From contig JANEZZ010001492.1 in the NCBI GenBank assembly GCA_026122225.1, positions 310,001 through 374,000 of the forward strand: DNA of 64,000 nucleotides, in the 5' to 3' direction. Each line of letters starts with the position of its first letter. The first letter of the stretch is position 1. Both the position numbers and the translations under genes were made by a program. Shown piece by piece: positions 43,320 through 53,819 of the stretch. Below the pieces are notes generated by a model. That model did not search any database. It was given only the letters and a program-made list of their open reading frames with translations, and was not told where the DNA came from. The stretch is from Heloderma charlesbogerti. Its lineage: Eukaryota > Chordata > Lepidosauria > Squamata > Helodermatidae.

Positions 43320-43929
43320 TGTAATGTTTTCAAGATTATAAAGTGAACCACAGAGACTGAATTATCAGAAACAAACTTTACTTAGCAATGAGCTGCTACT
43401 GAACTATATACATAACTGAAAGTAATCAGGTCCCCCTTAGCAACCTTTCCCTGCTGGTGTCACCCAGAACTGATTCCCCTTATATAGCCATTTCTAAGGG
43501 TGCAATCCTATGGCTGCTAGTCAGCAGCTAAATGGCCATAGGATAGGTCGGTTCCTGGGAACCGACCTTGGCACATGCACTCCAAGGTCAGTTCCCGGAG
43601 AATCAATCAGCACCGCACTCCATGCTCATAACAGCAGCATGGAGCAGTGAAAACAGGGTGTTCCTGGGGGCAGGGAGGTTGGAAATGCCAGTACAACACA
43701 TCCTATGTGTCGTTCGGCTGCCGCTTCCCACGCTCCAAGGTCCCGCAGCTGCACAGCCGAAAACGGCTGTCTAGCCATGAAAGCAGGGTGGGGGGAGCAA
43801 GGAGGAGATCTGCCCCTCACCACTCCTCCCACCCTGCAGTGGATAGGTGGTCACCCCCAGGGCCGGGGGCGACTGTTGATCTCAATAGGATTGCTCCCTA
43901 AATCACTTTAGCTCCTACTCACATTATAA
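43320..43929 (-). repeat. Gypsy 5' LTR, split by a MITE
   Basis: Plus strand TGTAATGTTTTCAAG...; the other end is CACATTATA where the 3' LTR has CACATTACA. The unsplit LTR would be about 206 bp. Colinear with 36724-36927 on both sides of the MITE, with CTAAATCACTTTAG rejoined after its removal. Confidence 0.85.
43498..43898. mobile_element. PIF/Harbinger-like MITE in Gypsy LTR
   Basis: GGGTGCAATCCTAT and, inverted, GGGAGCAATCCTAT form 14-bp TIRs with one mismatch. TAA flanks both sides (43495-43497, 43899-43901). The other LTR supplies the empty site with a single TAA, direct proof of insertion. 401 bp. Same family as 1324-1770. Confidence 0.9.
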
Positions 43930-44354
43930 TGAGCTTCTGGATATCACTTATGATCAGATATTAGTAAGGAGCACATTCTCATGGCAACTTCTAGTATAAG
44001 TACCTGAGCGCACCATTGTCCTGCTGCAAATGCCACATCGTTATGAGAAGGTGGACATAATTCATAGAAGACTACGTAATGGCTTTTCACACACCATGAA
44101 AGAAATACCAGCAGCATGTGAAGAATTGGTCCATGCAGAACTCGTTGAATGTGTTTTGGCCTTCACACACAACCACTTCAGTACAGTACCTGGCACTCAC
44201 AGCTGGACATCAGTGCATAAAGTAGATAGCCATGCCTGACTGGCCCCAATTTCCTGGCCAATGACAACTTTTAGAAGTAGGATCTCCAGTGCCATTCATC
44301 ATCTTATTATTGTACACACTGTCGAGGAGAAACTGGTTCTCCCATGACCCCGTG
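43930..44354. other. No recognisable gene
   Basis: A 69-codon plus frame (44030-44239) has no family signature. Nothing else seen. Confidence 0.35.
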
Positions 44355-44362
44355 GCTACCAT

Positions 44363-44727
44363 CAGGGCTGGCATCAAGCGAAGGCATAGTTGGGCACCTG
44401 TCAGAGGCCCACAACACAGTAGAGGCCCACTGACAAAAGCTTGGAATTGCTCCTCCTCTTCACCATTGTAACCTGCTTGTTCACCTGCCTCTTGCTCTGG
44501 CCCAGACAATGGTCGTAGTGAGGAAGAGCAGCAGCAGATGCCACGGCCTGCTTGCTCACTGGCTCTCTGCCTGGCAAGCAAGCAAGTGGTAGCAATGATG
44601 AGGGAGAGGATGAAGAGTACAAATTATTATCTGGTGACAGTGGTGGTGAGGGGGTAGACTCACTGAGAGAGGGGGCCCACTGAGGGTGTCTTGCCCAAGG
44701 GCCCTCCAAAAACTGGAGCCAGGACTG
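44363..44727 (+). mobile_element. hAT-type nonautonomous element (CAGGGCTGGC ends), complete
   Basis: CAGGGCTGGCATCAAGCG at the left and GGAGCCAGGACTG at the right. The 8-bp flanks GCTACCAT (44355-44362) and GCTACTCT (44728-44735) match at 6/8. Partial copies at 15137 and 24551. Confidence 0.8.
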
Positions 44728-44735
44728 GCTACTCT

Positions 44736-45216
44736 ACTTCAGTTCCTTGAGCAACCAGCCATTCCACACATCACTGCCCAGTGCTTTAAATTTCATAGAA
44801 AAGGAAGCTTATTAGATAGTCCTTTATGCCTTTTACTGAACACAAGGAATACCCAACTGCTTTCAACCCAGTTATGAATGTAAAATTATTCCTAATCTAA
44901 ATGGTTCTATGACTAAATCCTTAGGACCTCCCAGTTATACATAGTGGATTAGCTACCAAAAATAGACCTGAATCCTGTAAGGAATACTATGACACCTTTA
45001 CTTAGCTTCATTCTGTATTCATCATTGTCTCTTTCTCTTTTTCTATTGACATTTTAAATATTAACCATTAAAAAACAACGGCAGTTAGTAATCTTGAATT
45101 TTATAGCCATTTATAGTTCACCATGACTTCTATAATGTCCCCATTGTAAACATTTCAGCGTCAATTGACTATGCAACTACACATTAAATAACACATTCCA
45201 CTTTAGAGAGGTAGTA
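44736..45216. other. No recognisable gene
   Basis: AT-rich sequence, no named repeat. Confidence 0.4.
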
Positions 45217-45497
45217 GTGCTCATTGGAAGGACAGATACTGAAGCTGAAGCTCAAATATTTTGGCCACCTAATGCGAAGAGAAAACTCTCTGGAAAAGAC
45301 CCTGATGCTGGGAAAGACTGAAGGCAAAAGGAGAAGGGGACGGCAGAGGATGAGATGGCTAGATAGCATCACCGATGCAATGAATATGAACCTGAGCACA
45401 CTCCGGGAGAGTGCGCAGGACAGGAAGGCCTGGCGTGCTATGGTCCATGGGGTCACGAAGAGTCGGACACGACTGAACGACTGAACAACAACAACAA
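45217..45497 (+). mobile_element. BovB LINE 3' end
   Basis: An 86-codon plus frame (45224-45484) reads the C-terminus of BovB ORF2, including KLKLKYFGHLMRRENSLEKT and KAWRAMVHGVTKSRTRLND, ending ACGACTGAACAACAACAAC. It is the same 3' end as 40636-40915 in opposite orientation, severely 5'-truncated and open throughout. Confidence 0.9.
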
Positions 45498-45514
45498 TGT
45501 TCTATTTTATCCAG

Positions 45515-46511
45515 GGTCCAATCTACATGGAAATGGTTTCGGAAGCGGTTTCAGGTTATATCCAGATTTTCATGAAAACGCTTTGGTCCGTCAGCAGCAC
45601 CTGGAGCAGGAAAAGCGGAGCACACGCTACCTAAAAACCCACTTTCATGGGTCAAACAGCACTTGAAGCCGCCATACTTCAGGGTTGGGTGGGCAGAGCC
45701 CAGTGAGTAGAACTGAACGTCATTAACAGCATAGGTGCTACTCAGCTAATGAAAGAGGTTTGCTCCCCTCCCCTTTCAGTGCTCACCTGCTCAGGGAAGT
45801 TTAATGGAAGAGATTAATTATGTCCCATAGTTTACCCCACACCTCTCTCCTCGCATCCACCAGGACTGTGAATTAGCGATATTGAAGCTCTTTTCCCTGC
45901 ACTCCTGGTCATTGTAAGGGTAGAGAATGAGTTACTACCCCAGTACAGGGGTAAACTCAATTCTGACTATCCTGCTAATGCGACATTGCACAATTGTGTG
46001 ATAACAGGACTCTGAAGTAGCGATGTTGTAGCCTCCTTTCTACACAGAAATGACAGTCAAGTTCTAACCCACCCCTGAAGCACTGAAACAGCATAACTGA
46101 GAAATAGTGTAAAGTAAAAATAAACAGGAAAGGCCAGCAGCCAAATAGTGCTACTGCATAATAGTGCTAAGTGGGGAAAGAAGCCTGTGTCCAAAGCAGC
46201 TGCTACCAATGTGGATGTGTGGAGGGGGGGAATGCGGAGGAGAAAGGGACAGCCCTATCCCTTGACCAGGTCACAGCCAGGTCGGAGACACCCCCCTAGG
46301 CACGCCCAATATGCAGGATTTAATTTGGGGAAATGGGACACATTGCAGTAGAGCTGAGTTTAAGGGGGAAAGATGCACTAAAAGGACTTTGCGAAAATGT
46401 GCCTTTTTGAGAGGAAGCTGCATGATTGCTGCAGGGTGGTGACAACGCCATGTGTCGCAAACGACCCTGATGAGCTCTACTCCACACTAAATCACCCATG
46501 TAGATTGAGCC
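45515..46511. mobile_element. Nonautonomous TIR element (GGTCCAATCTACATG ends)
   Basis: GGTCCAATCTACATGG at the left; the right end CATGTAGATTGAGCC gives GGCTCAATCTACATG when inverted. The ATCTACA core of the ends is shared with 7767-8638 and 38942-39756. About 1 kb with no transposase frame; no convincing target duplication. Confidence 0.65.
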
Positions 46512-47010
46512 TGGGCGTGGAGGGGGATTAATAAAAAATGCATAAGAAGCATTTTTATTACATTGAAAGTAACATTAATAGACACAGATATTGCATTATA
46601 AAAGGATGCTGTCATTATGATTTGCACAGAGTAGTGGGCAGGGGTTTCCAGTTCAGAGATCATGGCTCCTAGCAAACTAGTTAACCCAAGCATCTCTCCC
46701 TCAAAATAAAACACTGCTGAAACCTACTTCCCCATCTGTAAATGGAAATGTGGCCCTGCCGTCTCTCTGGGATGTCATGAGAACACAACATAAACAATGG
46801 TAAAGCACTTGACCAATTACTGGTAGCAGAGCATCTGTCCACCCCCAGATCCATCACAGACTCCTCATCCTTCCCTTCATAGCTCACCATGGCCTTGCCA
46901 TCTCCTCCACATTTGTATCCAGATACATCTGTGCTCATAGCCTCCACTCTTCCAGCACCACCACCCTTGGCTGGCCACGCCCTAATTTACAGACAATAGT
47001 CCCCCACTGG
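46512..47010. other. No recognisable gene
   Basis: Nothing I can name. Confidence 0.4.
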
Positions 47011-47440
47011 ATGGTCTGACAGAACAGCCCTCTCTTTGAAGTTCAGTTTGAAGATAAAGAACTGTAAGAAGTCAGAGCAGGGACTTTGTAGTTGCCCATC
47101 AACACCTAGCACAGGGTGGGCCGCATGTGGCCCCCCTTGGCTGTTTTTGTGGCCTATGCTGTGTTCTCCTGCCGCCACTACTCAATTTGCTGTGGCAGAG
47201 GCAAAAATCAGTGATCTTGCAGGGCAGCAAGATGCAGAGAGAGTGCACAGCTGGCTTCCAAGCAAAATAGCACGTCTAGAAGCATGATTGTGCTGGGAAA
47301 CAAGGTGTGCACTCATCACAATCCTTGTTTCTCTGACATTTTGCCACAGTTTTTGCCACCAAGCACACAGGTCACCTGGGCATGGTCTTCCCCACTATGG
47401 ATTATATTTCTATTTAAGTATTATATTTCTATTTAAGTTG
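47011..47440 (+). mobile_element. hAT-type MITE, TAGGGTGGCCA family, copy G, interrupted
   Basis: AACAGCCCTCTCTTTGAAG, AGTTGCCCATCAACACCTAGCA and then, after a break, CACACAGGTCACCTGGGCATGG and ATATTTCTATTTAAGT. The break (about 47114-47365) holds another repeat starting CAGGGTGGGCCGCATGTGGC, hAT-like by its first bases. Confidence 0.55.
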
Positions 47441-47679
47441 GAGAAATTGTCAAGATGCCTGAACCTGACATGCCTGACATTTTAAACCTTCCATATAGTG
47501 GCTAGAATGGCAGCATCCCTTCAGTGCAACCCTTCTAGTCACATCTGATCCAGCATCACCTTTTAGATATACAAGGAGGTCTAACAGGAAAAGATTTGCC
47601 ACATCCTTGCCAATTCTCACCTTCCTAAGGTAAATTCTGGCACCAACTGTCCATTTTCTTGAGCATCTCCTGTTATCTC

Positions 47680-47755
47680 CTGTATGTAAACTGCCCAGAG
47701 AGCTTTGGCTATGGGGCGGTATAGAAATGTAATAAATAATAATATATGTGGATCT
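47680..47755 (+). mobile_element. LINE 3' tail fragment
   Basis: AAACTGCCCAGAGAGCTTTGG and GGGGCGGTATAGAAATGTAA, with TAATAATA tail, match the end of 49822-51062. Confidence 0.75.
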
Positions 47756-48510
47756 ACGCTCATTGGTCAATTGCTTCTTAACTGACAATCCAGATTACCA
47801 GGATTAAACAGCATAAAACATCGCAGAATACTCATTCTAAGTTGTCCCTCTCCATCCATCTTTGACGGGCACAAGAGATTTCAATGATGCTGAAGAGACT
47901 CTGACTTAAGTCTATTTGTTCTGGTAGATTATTATTCAGTATAGATTCAGGCTGGCCACAACTCTAGTCTAAGTTTTACTTTTCTTATATCATTGGGCAT
48001 ACTCAATACTTTCCTTCAGTGTCCTGTTCTAACTCTGTGCTAGGTGTTGATGGGCAACTTTATTAAACTTAATAGGACTTTTGGGCTGGACACTGGATTC
48101 CTATTTACACACTCACACACACGCCTCCCCCATGCTGCCTAGACAGCGTGGGTTATACTGACCGGTTAAGCAATGGCGGGAGGGAAAGGAAGACAAGATA
48201 ACTGCTTGGTCAGCAGAGACTGGGAGCTTAGCTAGCTGTTTCCCTGCTCCCAAGTTAACAGCTGCGAGTCAGGAAGAAACTCCCCCTGCACCTTTGCTTT
48301 CACTAGGAGTGAATGGTGGGAGAGAAAGTGTAAAGGAGATGGATGGTGTGTTGCCAACGAGATCATGTACAAGGTTGGCACTGGAACAATGGCCTCCGTT
48401 ATGACAGTATTTGATCCCAAATTTGTATCTATACACATAAATTAGCATAGGCAAATGTTCTGCAAATGACATCATAAATAGTACCAAAACGGTGGTTGAT
48501 TTATGAGACC
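47756..48510. other. No recognisable gene; small MITE fragment
   Basis: About 48415-48475 contains CAAATTTGTATCTATACACA and AATTAGCATAGGCAAATG, a fragment of the TAGGGTGGCCA family. The remainder is unassigned. Confidence 0.35.
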
Positions 48511-48513
48511 AGC

Positions 48514-48663
48514 ACACCAAGGGGAGGCAACCTTTTGGGGCCTGTGTGGGCACATCTGAGAACATGCCCTGGGCAGAACCACAAAATGGCTGCCATGGGA
48601 AGCGTAGCTAGTCACAAAGGACAAGTAATTTGCCCCAAAGACTGAGTACAAGGGAGAGGTGGG
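48514..48663. repeat. Interspersed repeat, AACCTTTTGGGG type
   Basis: CAAGGGGAGGCAACCTTTTGGGG, GGGCACATCTGAGAAC and CACAAAATGGCTGCCATG. Shared with 17276-17470. Confidence 0.4.
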
Positions 48664-48671
48664 GTCTGAGC

Positions 48672-49575
48672 TACGGATGTACGAAAGTTCCACCACGGAT
48701 CTCGGGGAGGCCGAATGCCAGCACATTCGGCCCCCCGAAATCGGTGGCAGAACGGCCCCCCGCCCCCCCCAGGATGGGACTTACCTTAGGCGGATCTTCC
48801 TGGCGGCGGCGGTGCAGCGGCTGCAGCAGCCGGTCTTCTGACCGGCTGCCACCACCACCATTTCCAGGTAAAAAAAAAAAAGTGATAGGCTACGTAAAGA
48901 TTTACGTAGCCTATCATGGCTAGATTTTTAAAAAACACCGTGATAGGCTATGTAAATGTTTATGTAGCCTATCATGGCTGACTAAAAAAAAAATAAAAAA
49001 ATGCGCGTATGCAAATGGCGGCGCCCATGGGAGCCGCCATTTGCATTCCTTATTTTGGCATGTCTTAGTCTACATAAACATTTACGTAGACTAAGACGGC
49101 GAAAATAAGGGGAACGCAAATAGCGTAGCGTCTACACTATTTGCATTCCCCTTATTTTCACCGTCTTAGTCTACGTAAATGTTTACGTAGACTAAGACGT
49201 GCCAAAATAAGGAACGCAAATGGCGGCGCCCATGGGCGCCGCCATTTGCATACGCGCTTTTGTTTTTAATCAGCCGTGATAGGCTACGTAAACATTTACG
49301 TAGCCTATCACGGCTGACTGCAGGGACGCAAACGGCGGCGGCTACGGCCGCTGCCATTTGCGTCCCTGCTAGCCAGCAGCTGGATGTCCGGCTGCTGGCG
49401 GAGCCGGCCGGCGGCTCCACAGAATCCCTGCGGAGCAGAGCCGGCCAGCCAGGATTCCGGGGGGGAGGAACGGAGCGCCTCCCCCCCAGCCAGGATTCCA
49501 GGGGGAGGGACGGAACGCCTCCCCCCCAGCATCAGCATAATCTGCGGAAAGGTAAGTACCTTTCGTACATCCCTA
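48672..49575. mobile_element. hAT-type element, TAGGGATG ends, hairpin-of-hairpins core
   Basis: The TIRs TACGGATGTACGAAAG and, inverted, TAGGGATGTACGAAAG match at 15/16. The 8-bp flanks GTCTGAGC (48664-48671, 49576-49583) are identical. The core holds at least nine local palindromes in series (48884-48915, 48942-48973, 49011-49044, 49062-49097, about 49100-49159, 49163-49198, 49216-49249, 49271-49317, 49321-49368). The block 48938-49317 is itself a large inverted repeat centred near 49130, so hairpins on the left mirror hairpins on the right. Perfect flanks and sharp palindromes suggest a young copy. No transposase. Confidence 0.9.
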
Positions 49576-49821
49576 GTCTGAGCCCCAACCCGCTAAGTAA
49601 CTCCTTAGTTACAGTTCAGTCCCAGAATAACAGAAAATAACAGAAACTTATTTCACAGAAGACAAACTTCTTCTCCCCACCCCCTCCTCTGCCAGCCTAC
49701 TCATTCCCCCTATTTCATTTTCTCTCTTACTCTAGATCAGCATCCACACATGCACTCTCTCTCCCTCACTCACACTTCCTAAGAATGTCTCTGAGCCCCA
49801 CTGGGAAGCTCAGAGGCATTC
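49576..49821. other. No recognisable gene
   Basis: Short unassigned stretch with CT-rich parts. Confidence 0.4.
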
Positions 49822-50823
49822 ATGGGTCGACTCCAGAAGGTGGTGCTGGGGGATTATTGCTCTGTGCCATGGCAATTGTGCCATGGGGTTCCACAGGGCT
49901 CTATTTTATCCCCCATGCTGTTTAACATCTACATGAAACCGCTGGGGGAGGTTAACCGGAGGTGTGGGCTGAGGTGCCATCAATATGCGGATGATACCCA
50001 GCTCTACCTCTCTTTCTCACCAAACCCAGGTGAGGCAGTGGCTGTTCTGAATCAGTGCCTGAGCACGGTAATGGACTGGATGAGGGCCAATAAACTGAAA
50101 CTCAATCCAGACAAGACAGAGGTACTGTTAGCGGGTGGTTCGTCTGCCCGGCTAGGTGATATTCAACCTGTTCTGGAGGGGCTTGCACTCCCGCTAAAGG
50201 ATCACGTTCATAGTTTGGGGGTGCTCTTGGATCCAGAATGGTCACTTGAGGCACAGGTGAACTCAGTGGCAAGGAGCATTTTTTATCAGCTTAGGCTGGT
50301 ATACCAACTACGCCCTTATCTGGACAGAGGTAGCCTAGCTGCAGTTATCCATGCTCTGATAACTTCTCATCTGGATTACTGCAATGCATTATACGTGGGG
50401 CTGCCTTTGAAAACGGTCCGGAAACTTCAGCTGGTCCAAAATAGGGCAGCAAGACTGTTAACAGGGACTGGCCAACAAGCTATTACGCCAGTACTTTTCC
50501 AGCTGCAGTGGCTGCCAGTCCATTTCCGGGCCCAATTCAAAGTGCTGGTATTAACATTCAAAGCCCTTAATGGCTTGGGGCCAAGTAATCTGAAGGATCA
50601 CCTCCCCCCATATGTGCCTGCCCAGGCCTTAAGATCATCGTCAGCGGCCCTTCTCCGTGAGCCCCTGCCAAAGGAAGTGAGGCGGGTGGCTACTAGGAGG
50701 AGGGCTTTTTCTGCTGTGGCACCCCGGCTCTGGAATGAGCTCCATAGTGAGGTTCACCTGGCACCTACATTGTATTCTTTCCGGCGCCAGGTGAAGAACT
50801 TTTTATTTTCCCAGGCATTTTAG
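49822..50823 (+). pseudogene. LINE reverse transcriptase, C-terminal 333 codons
   Basis: From the apparent Met at 49822: the GVPQGSILSPMLFNIYM box at residues 22-38, YADDTQLY with the catalytic Asp pair at 55-62, LKLNPDKTEVLL near 93-104, and a thumb/C-terminal region with SHLDYCNALYVGLP, LQWLPVHFRAQFKVLVLTFK and RRAFSAVAPRLWNEL. The real protein would start far upstream, so the Met is not an authentic start. The fragment is open to its natural stop with no frameshift. In an intact element it would copy LINE RNA at the nicked target. Confidence 0.9.
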
Positions 50824-51062
50824 CTCTTTAGACTTTTAGCTTTGCTGTTTTAAATCTGTATTTTTTAAATCCCTGTACTGCTGCTAGGTTTATTCTGGTT
50901 GTATTGTTTAAACAATACAATTCTGGTTGTATTGTTTACTGTGGTTTTAATGTTTTATATATTTTGTATTGTTTTATTGTGTGCTCTTTGGTTTTAATGT
51001 TTGTGAACCGCCCAGAGAGCTTCGGCTATTGGGCGGTATAGAAATGAAATAAATAAATAAAA
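49822..51062 (+). mobile_element. 5'-truncated L2/CR1-clade LINE
   Basis: An RT-bearing open frame (49822-50823), then a 3' UTR ending GGGCGGTATAGAAATG and (AAAT)n tail. The endonuclease and RT fingers are missing by 5' truncation. The long uninterrupted frame implies recent insertion. Clade placement (L2-like within the CR1/L2/L3 group) is from protein style, not a tree. Confidence 0.85.
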
Positions 51063-52014
51063 TGAAGATGGCAGCAGCTGGAGGCTTTCACTTTGCTTTG
51101 AAGCAATCCTAGCTGTCAGTATGAAAATGTGTGTGGTTTGTTTGTTTTTTTAAGTGGGAGAGGTAGGGAACCTTAGCAAGTGCCAAGAGTGGTGTCAGGG
51201 GCACATGGGTGCCTGCAGACACCATGTTACCTACTCCTGGTCAACACTATAGTACAAGGATTCCTTTTCTTCCATACCATGCAATGCCTACCGCATTTCG
51301 AAAGACAACTAAAGATATAGTGCCCATTTAGACAAGGACTGCAACCTTTGCAAGCAATGCAGAAATGAAGTGAAGCAAGACAGTTCAGCTCTGCCTGAGG
51401 AACTGATCTGGGGCATTCTGCCATGGTCAAGAAAGTGAGGCTTCCTGAACACCTGAGATCTGACAGAGGCAAGTTAGAGCCTGGCCACGATACACAATCC
51501 CACCCTGTTTGTTATACTGGGAACAATGCTTAGCACAGCCTAACAGCCATCCTCAATCAAGACAAATTGTGCTCAGCGTGATTAAACATAAGGGGATTAT
51601 ATTATAGTTAAGCAAGACAAGGATGAACACTACTTCTCCTAGTGTACAATGACCATGTCATCTAACTCAATTAATCACAATCTTGCACAAACACAGTAAG
51701 TCTTGTAACACAGACAAGGATTAGATGAATGAGTCTCTGTTAGGCCTTGGGTTTCATTGGGCTCTTGAGCCCTGATCCAAGCATATTTAAGCAGCACTTT
51801 AAAACAGATGAATCCTATTGAATGTGCACACGTGCTCAAGTATGCACAAGGCAGCTGCTGAGAAGCCCAGCAGTGAAATGTACCTAGGATACCACTTCAG
51901 GGTGGGTGTGTTTTCAAGGAGTGCTACGTGTTGCCATTCTGATCCCAAAGAAATAGGCAAGAAGTGGCCATTGCTTTTATTGGATGAATGAGCCTTTCAG
52001 TTGTTTGGTACTTT
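51063..52014. other. No recognisable gene; small inverted hAT-like piece
   Basis: AGAGGTAGGGAACCTTAGCA (51157) and CCATGTTACCTACTCCTGG (51221) form weak inverted ends of an about 80-bp unit. The rest is unassigned. Confidence 0.35.
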
Positions 52015-52260
52015 CATAGACAGAAGGCTTCTCCACATGAGCAATTTATTGCACTCTCGTGATTGGCCACTCGAAGAAGTTTGTGGGTCCTTTACATGAC
52101 GTTGTCAACCTCCAGGACATTTCCCGCACTTTCCCCCGGTAATGTTGCTTTGAAAAAGATCAGAGATAATGCACTATTAAAAATTATCAAGGGATATCCT
52201 GCAGGTAAAGTCAGCATTGTGCTATAATACAGCCACTAGATGGTGCTGCTTCGTTGAAAC
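52015..52260 (-). mobile_element. CTACATGAGG-type MITE, partial, minus
   Basis: AAGGCTTCTCCACATGAGCAAT, GTGATTGGCCACTCG, GGGTCCTTTACATGACG and CACTAGATGGTGCTG, in inverse order to 6497-6873. Confidence 0.55.
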
Positions 52261-52797
52261 TTATAGAACATTGCTAAGAGGGGAAGCTTTCAGTTACAAA
52301 TCATGTGGTCGCCATCTAAAGGAGCCCGTAGTGAACGTGGAAAGACTGCAGAAGAAAACCTGGTAAGGGTGTGGGTTTTTTCCATAAGGTAGAGACAGCC
52401 AGAATTAGAGAGGACTGCAGAAGAACTCTGAAGCATTCAACAGGGACTAGTTAAACAAGTGCATATAACTGACTTTCCGCCAGCTTCTTCCATGGGCCAG
52501 GGGACTCCACTTAGGGATGGTAGGTGGGCTGTCAGTCACTCCTAGCACTGCTTAGTGCACATGGTGATTCCTAAGGTGTACCTCCAGTTATTATGAAGTA
52601 TAAAGAACAAGAATAAACATGCTAAAAATGCATTGCTTTTTTGCATTAAATATATCCCAAAGCAGGCCTTGGACCCCTGCTGCAAATCTGTTCGTTCATT
52701 CCTGTCACCGACTCCCACACGCAACTAGTTGAAGACATACATTGCCTTTGGTGAGCTACCCCCACAGTTCCACATACCCCCACCCCCATCTGCTGCT
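52261..52797. other. No recognisable gene
   Basis: Nothing I can name. Confidence 0.4.
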
Positions 52798-53222
52798 CGG
52801 TGGTGTAGCGGAGGCAGGGCTCACAGGGATGCAGAACCAGCAGTTTTTGATTAGCGGGGGAGGCTGATATCATCTGCCAGCACGCCCCACCCCCCCCCAC
52901 CCCCAAGAATTCCCTGTTCTCTGACCTTCACTACAATCCTCACTGAAGCGGGGGTGGGTGGCGGTGGAATGAATTTTCCCATCATCAATATATCATTTCC
53001 TGTTGTAATGCAAAGTATTTTGCAATGGCTTGGTTCTGAATAGGCAGTTAAGATCCATCAGCTTTAGAAAAGACCTGCTCCTGATGGAGATGAAGACTGG
53101 CAGAACTGATTTGTTGATACAGATTAATGCAGCTGCCCAAATTTTAGGACTCTCCTTGGAGTCGTGGCCATGGGGACTATCCCTCTGAGCACCTGCGCTT
53201 CAAAATTTACACTACACCACCG
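52798..53222. mobile_element. hAT-type nonautonomous element (CGGTGGTGTAG ends)
   Basis: CGGTGGTGTAGCGGAGGCAG at the left and CACTACACCACCG at the right. The 8-bp flanks CTGCTGCT (52790-52797) and CTGCTGAT (53223-53230) match at 7/8. Internal AGGGAATTC and CAGGTC-type blocks match 34168-34591. Confidence 0.85.
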
Positions 53223-53388
53223 CTGCTGATCTGCTGTGCGGTTTGTTCCAAGGAGAGAGTGAGAGAGTGCGTATGGACATATGAAGCACTTGAAACCCCT
53301 CACAGAAATGCAACATCACTCGCTCAAAGCGCCTAGCCCAGCCCCGGGGATTGTAGGGACAGCAAAGGTGAGAAAGCTGTGGGTTTGG

Positions 53389-53519
53389 GGTAATATCCAA
53401 TGTTAGTCCTATTTAGAGTAGACCCCTTGAAATGAATGGTGTTTATCTTACTCATGACTAACAAGCCCCATTCATTTCAATGGGTCTACTCTAAGTAGGA
53501 CTAACATTGGATACTACCT
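53389..53519. repeat. Palindromic MITE, AATGTTAGTCCTA arms
   Basis: Arms of about 46 bp: TCCAATGTTAGTCCTATTTA and AGAGTAGACC pair with GGTCTACTCT and AAGTAGGACTAACATTGGA, around a loop near 53450. Only a few mismatches. Confidence 0.85.
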
Positions 53520-53811
53520 TTTCTTTCTTTCTTTTAATCTAGAGGTGGGCGGAAGGTATTACAGTATCTGCTGGTAGCCCTCTGTGTGATTTGCAGTACA
53601 TCAGCAAGGGTTTCCGACTCCAAATCATTTCACAACTTTAACAAAACAAAAACAAGTGAAGAGGGCTCTCCCGCCCCAAATTAGGCCACTGAAATGAAGA
53701 ATGCTTGCAGGGAACCAGGGGTGGGTTTGTAGGTAAGAGAAATGTAAGTTCAGTTCTGGTATGGAAAACAAATTCCGGGGCTGAACATGTGCTCAAAGAT
53801 ACATACATACA
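53520..53811. other. No recognisable gene
   Basis: Nothing I can name. Confidence 0.4.
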
Positions 53812-53819
53812 GAATAGGG

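Larger units (their letters stand above)
36724..43929 (-). mobile_element. Ty3/Gypsy LTR retrotransposon, degenerate, with four nested insertions
   Basis: On the minus strand the order is 5' LTR, PBS, gag, CCHC knuckle, protease, RT, partial RNase H, integrase C-terminal remnant, PPT, 3' LTR. This order is that of Ty3/Gypsy elements. A BovB, a TIR transposon and a CR1 fragment interrupt the interior, and a Harbinger-like MITE interrupts the 5' LTR. In addition, the element's own RNase H C-terminus and most of integrase are deleted. Several in-frame stops are present. It cannot move autonomously. Confidence 0.9.
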
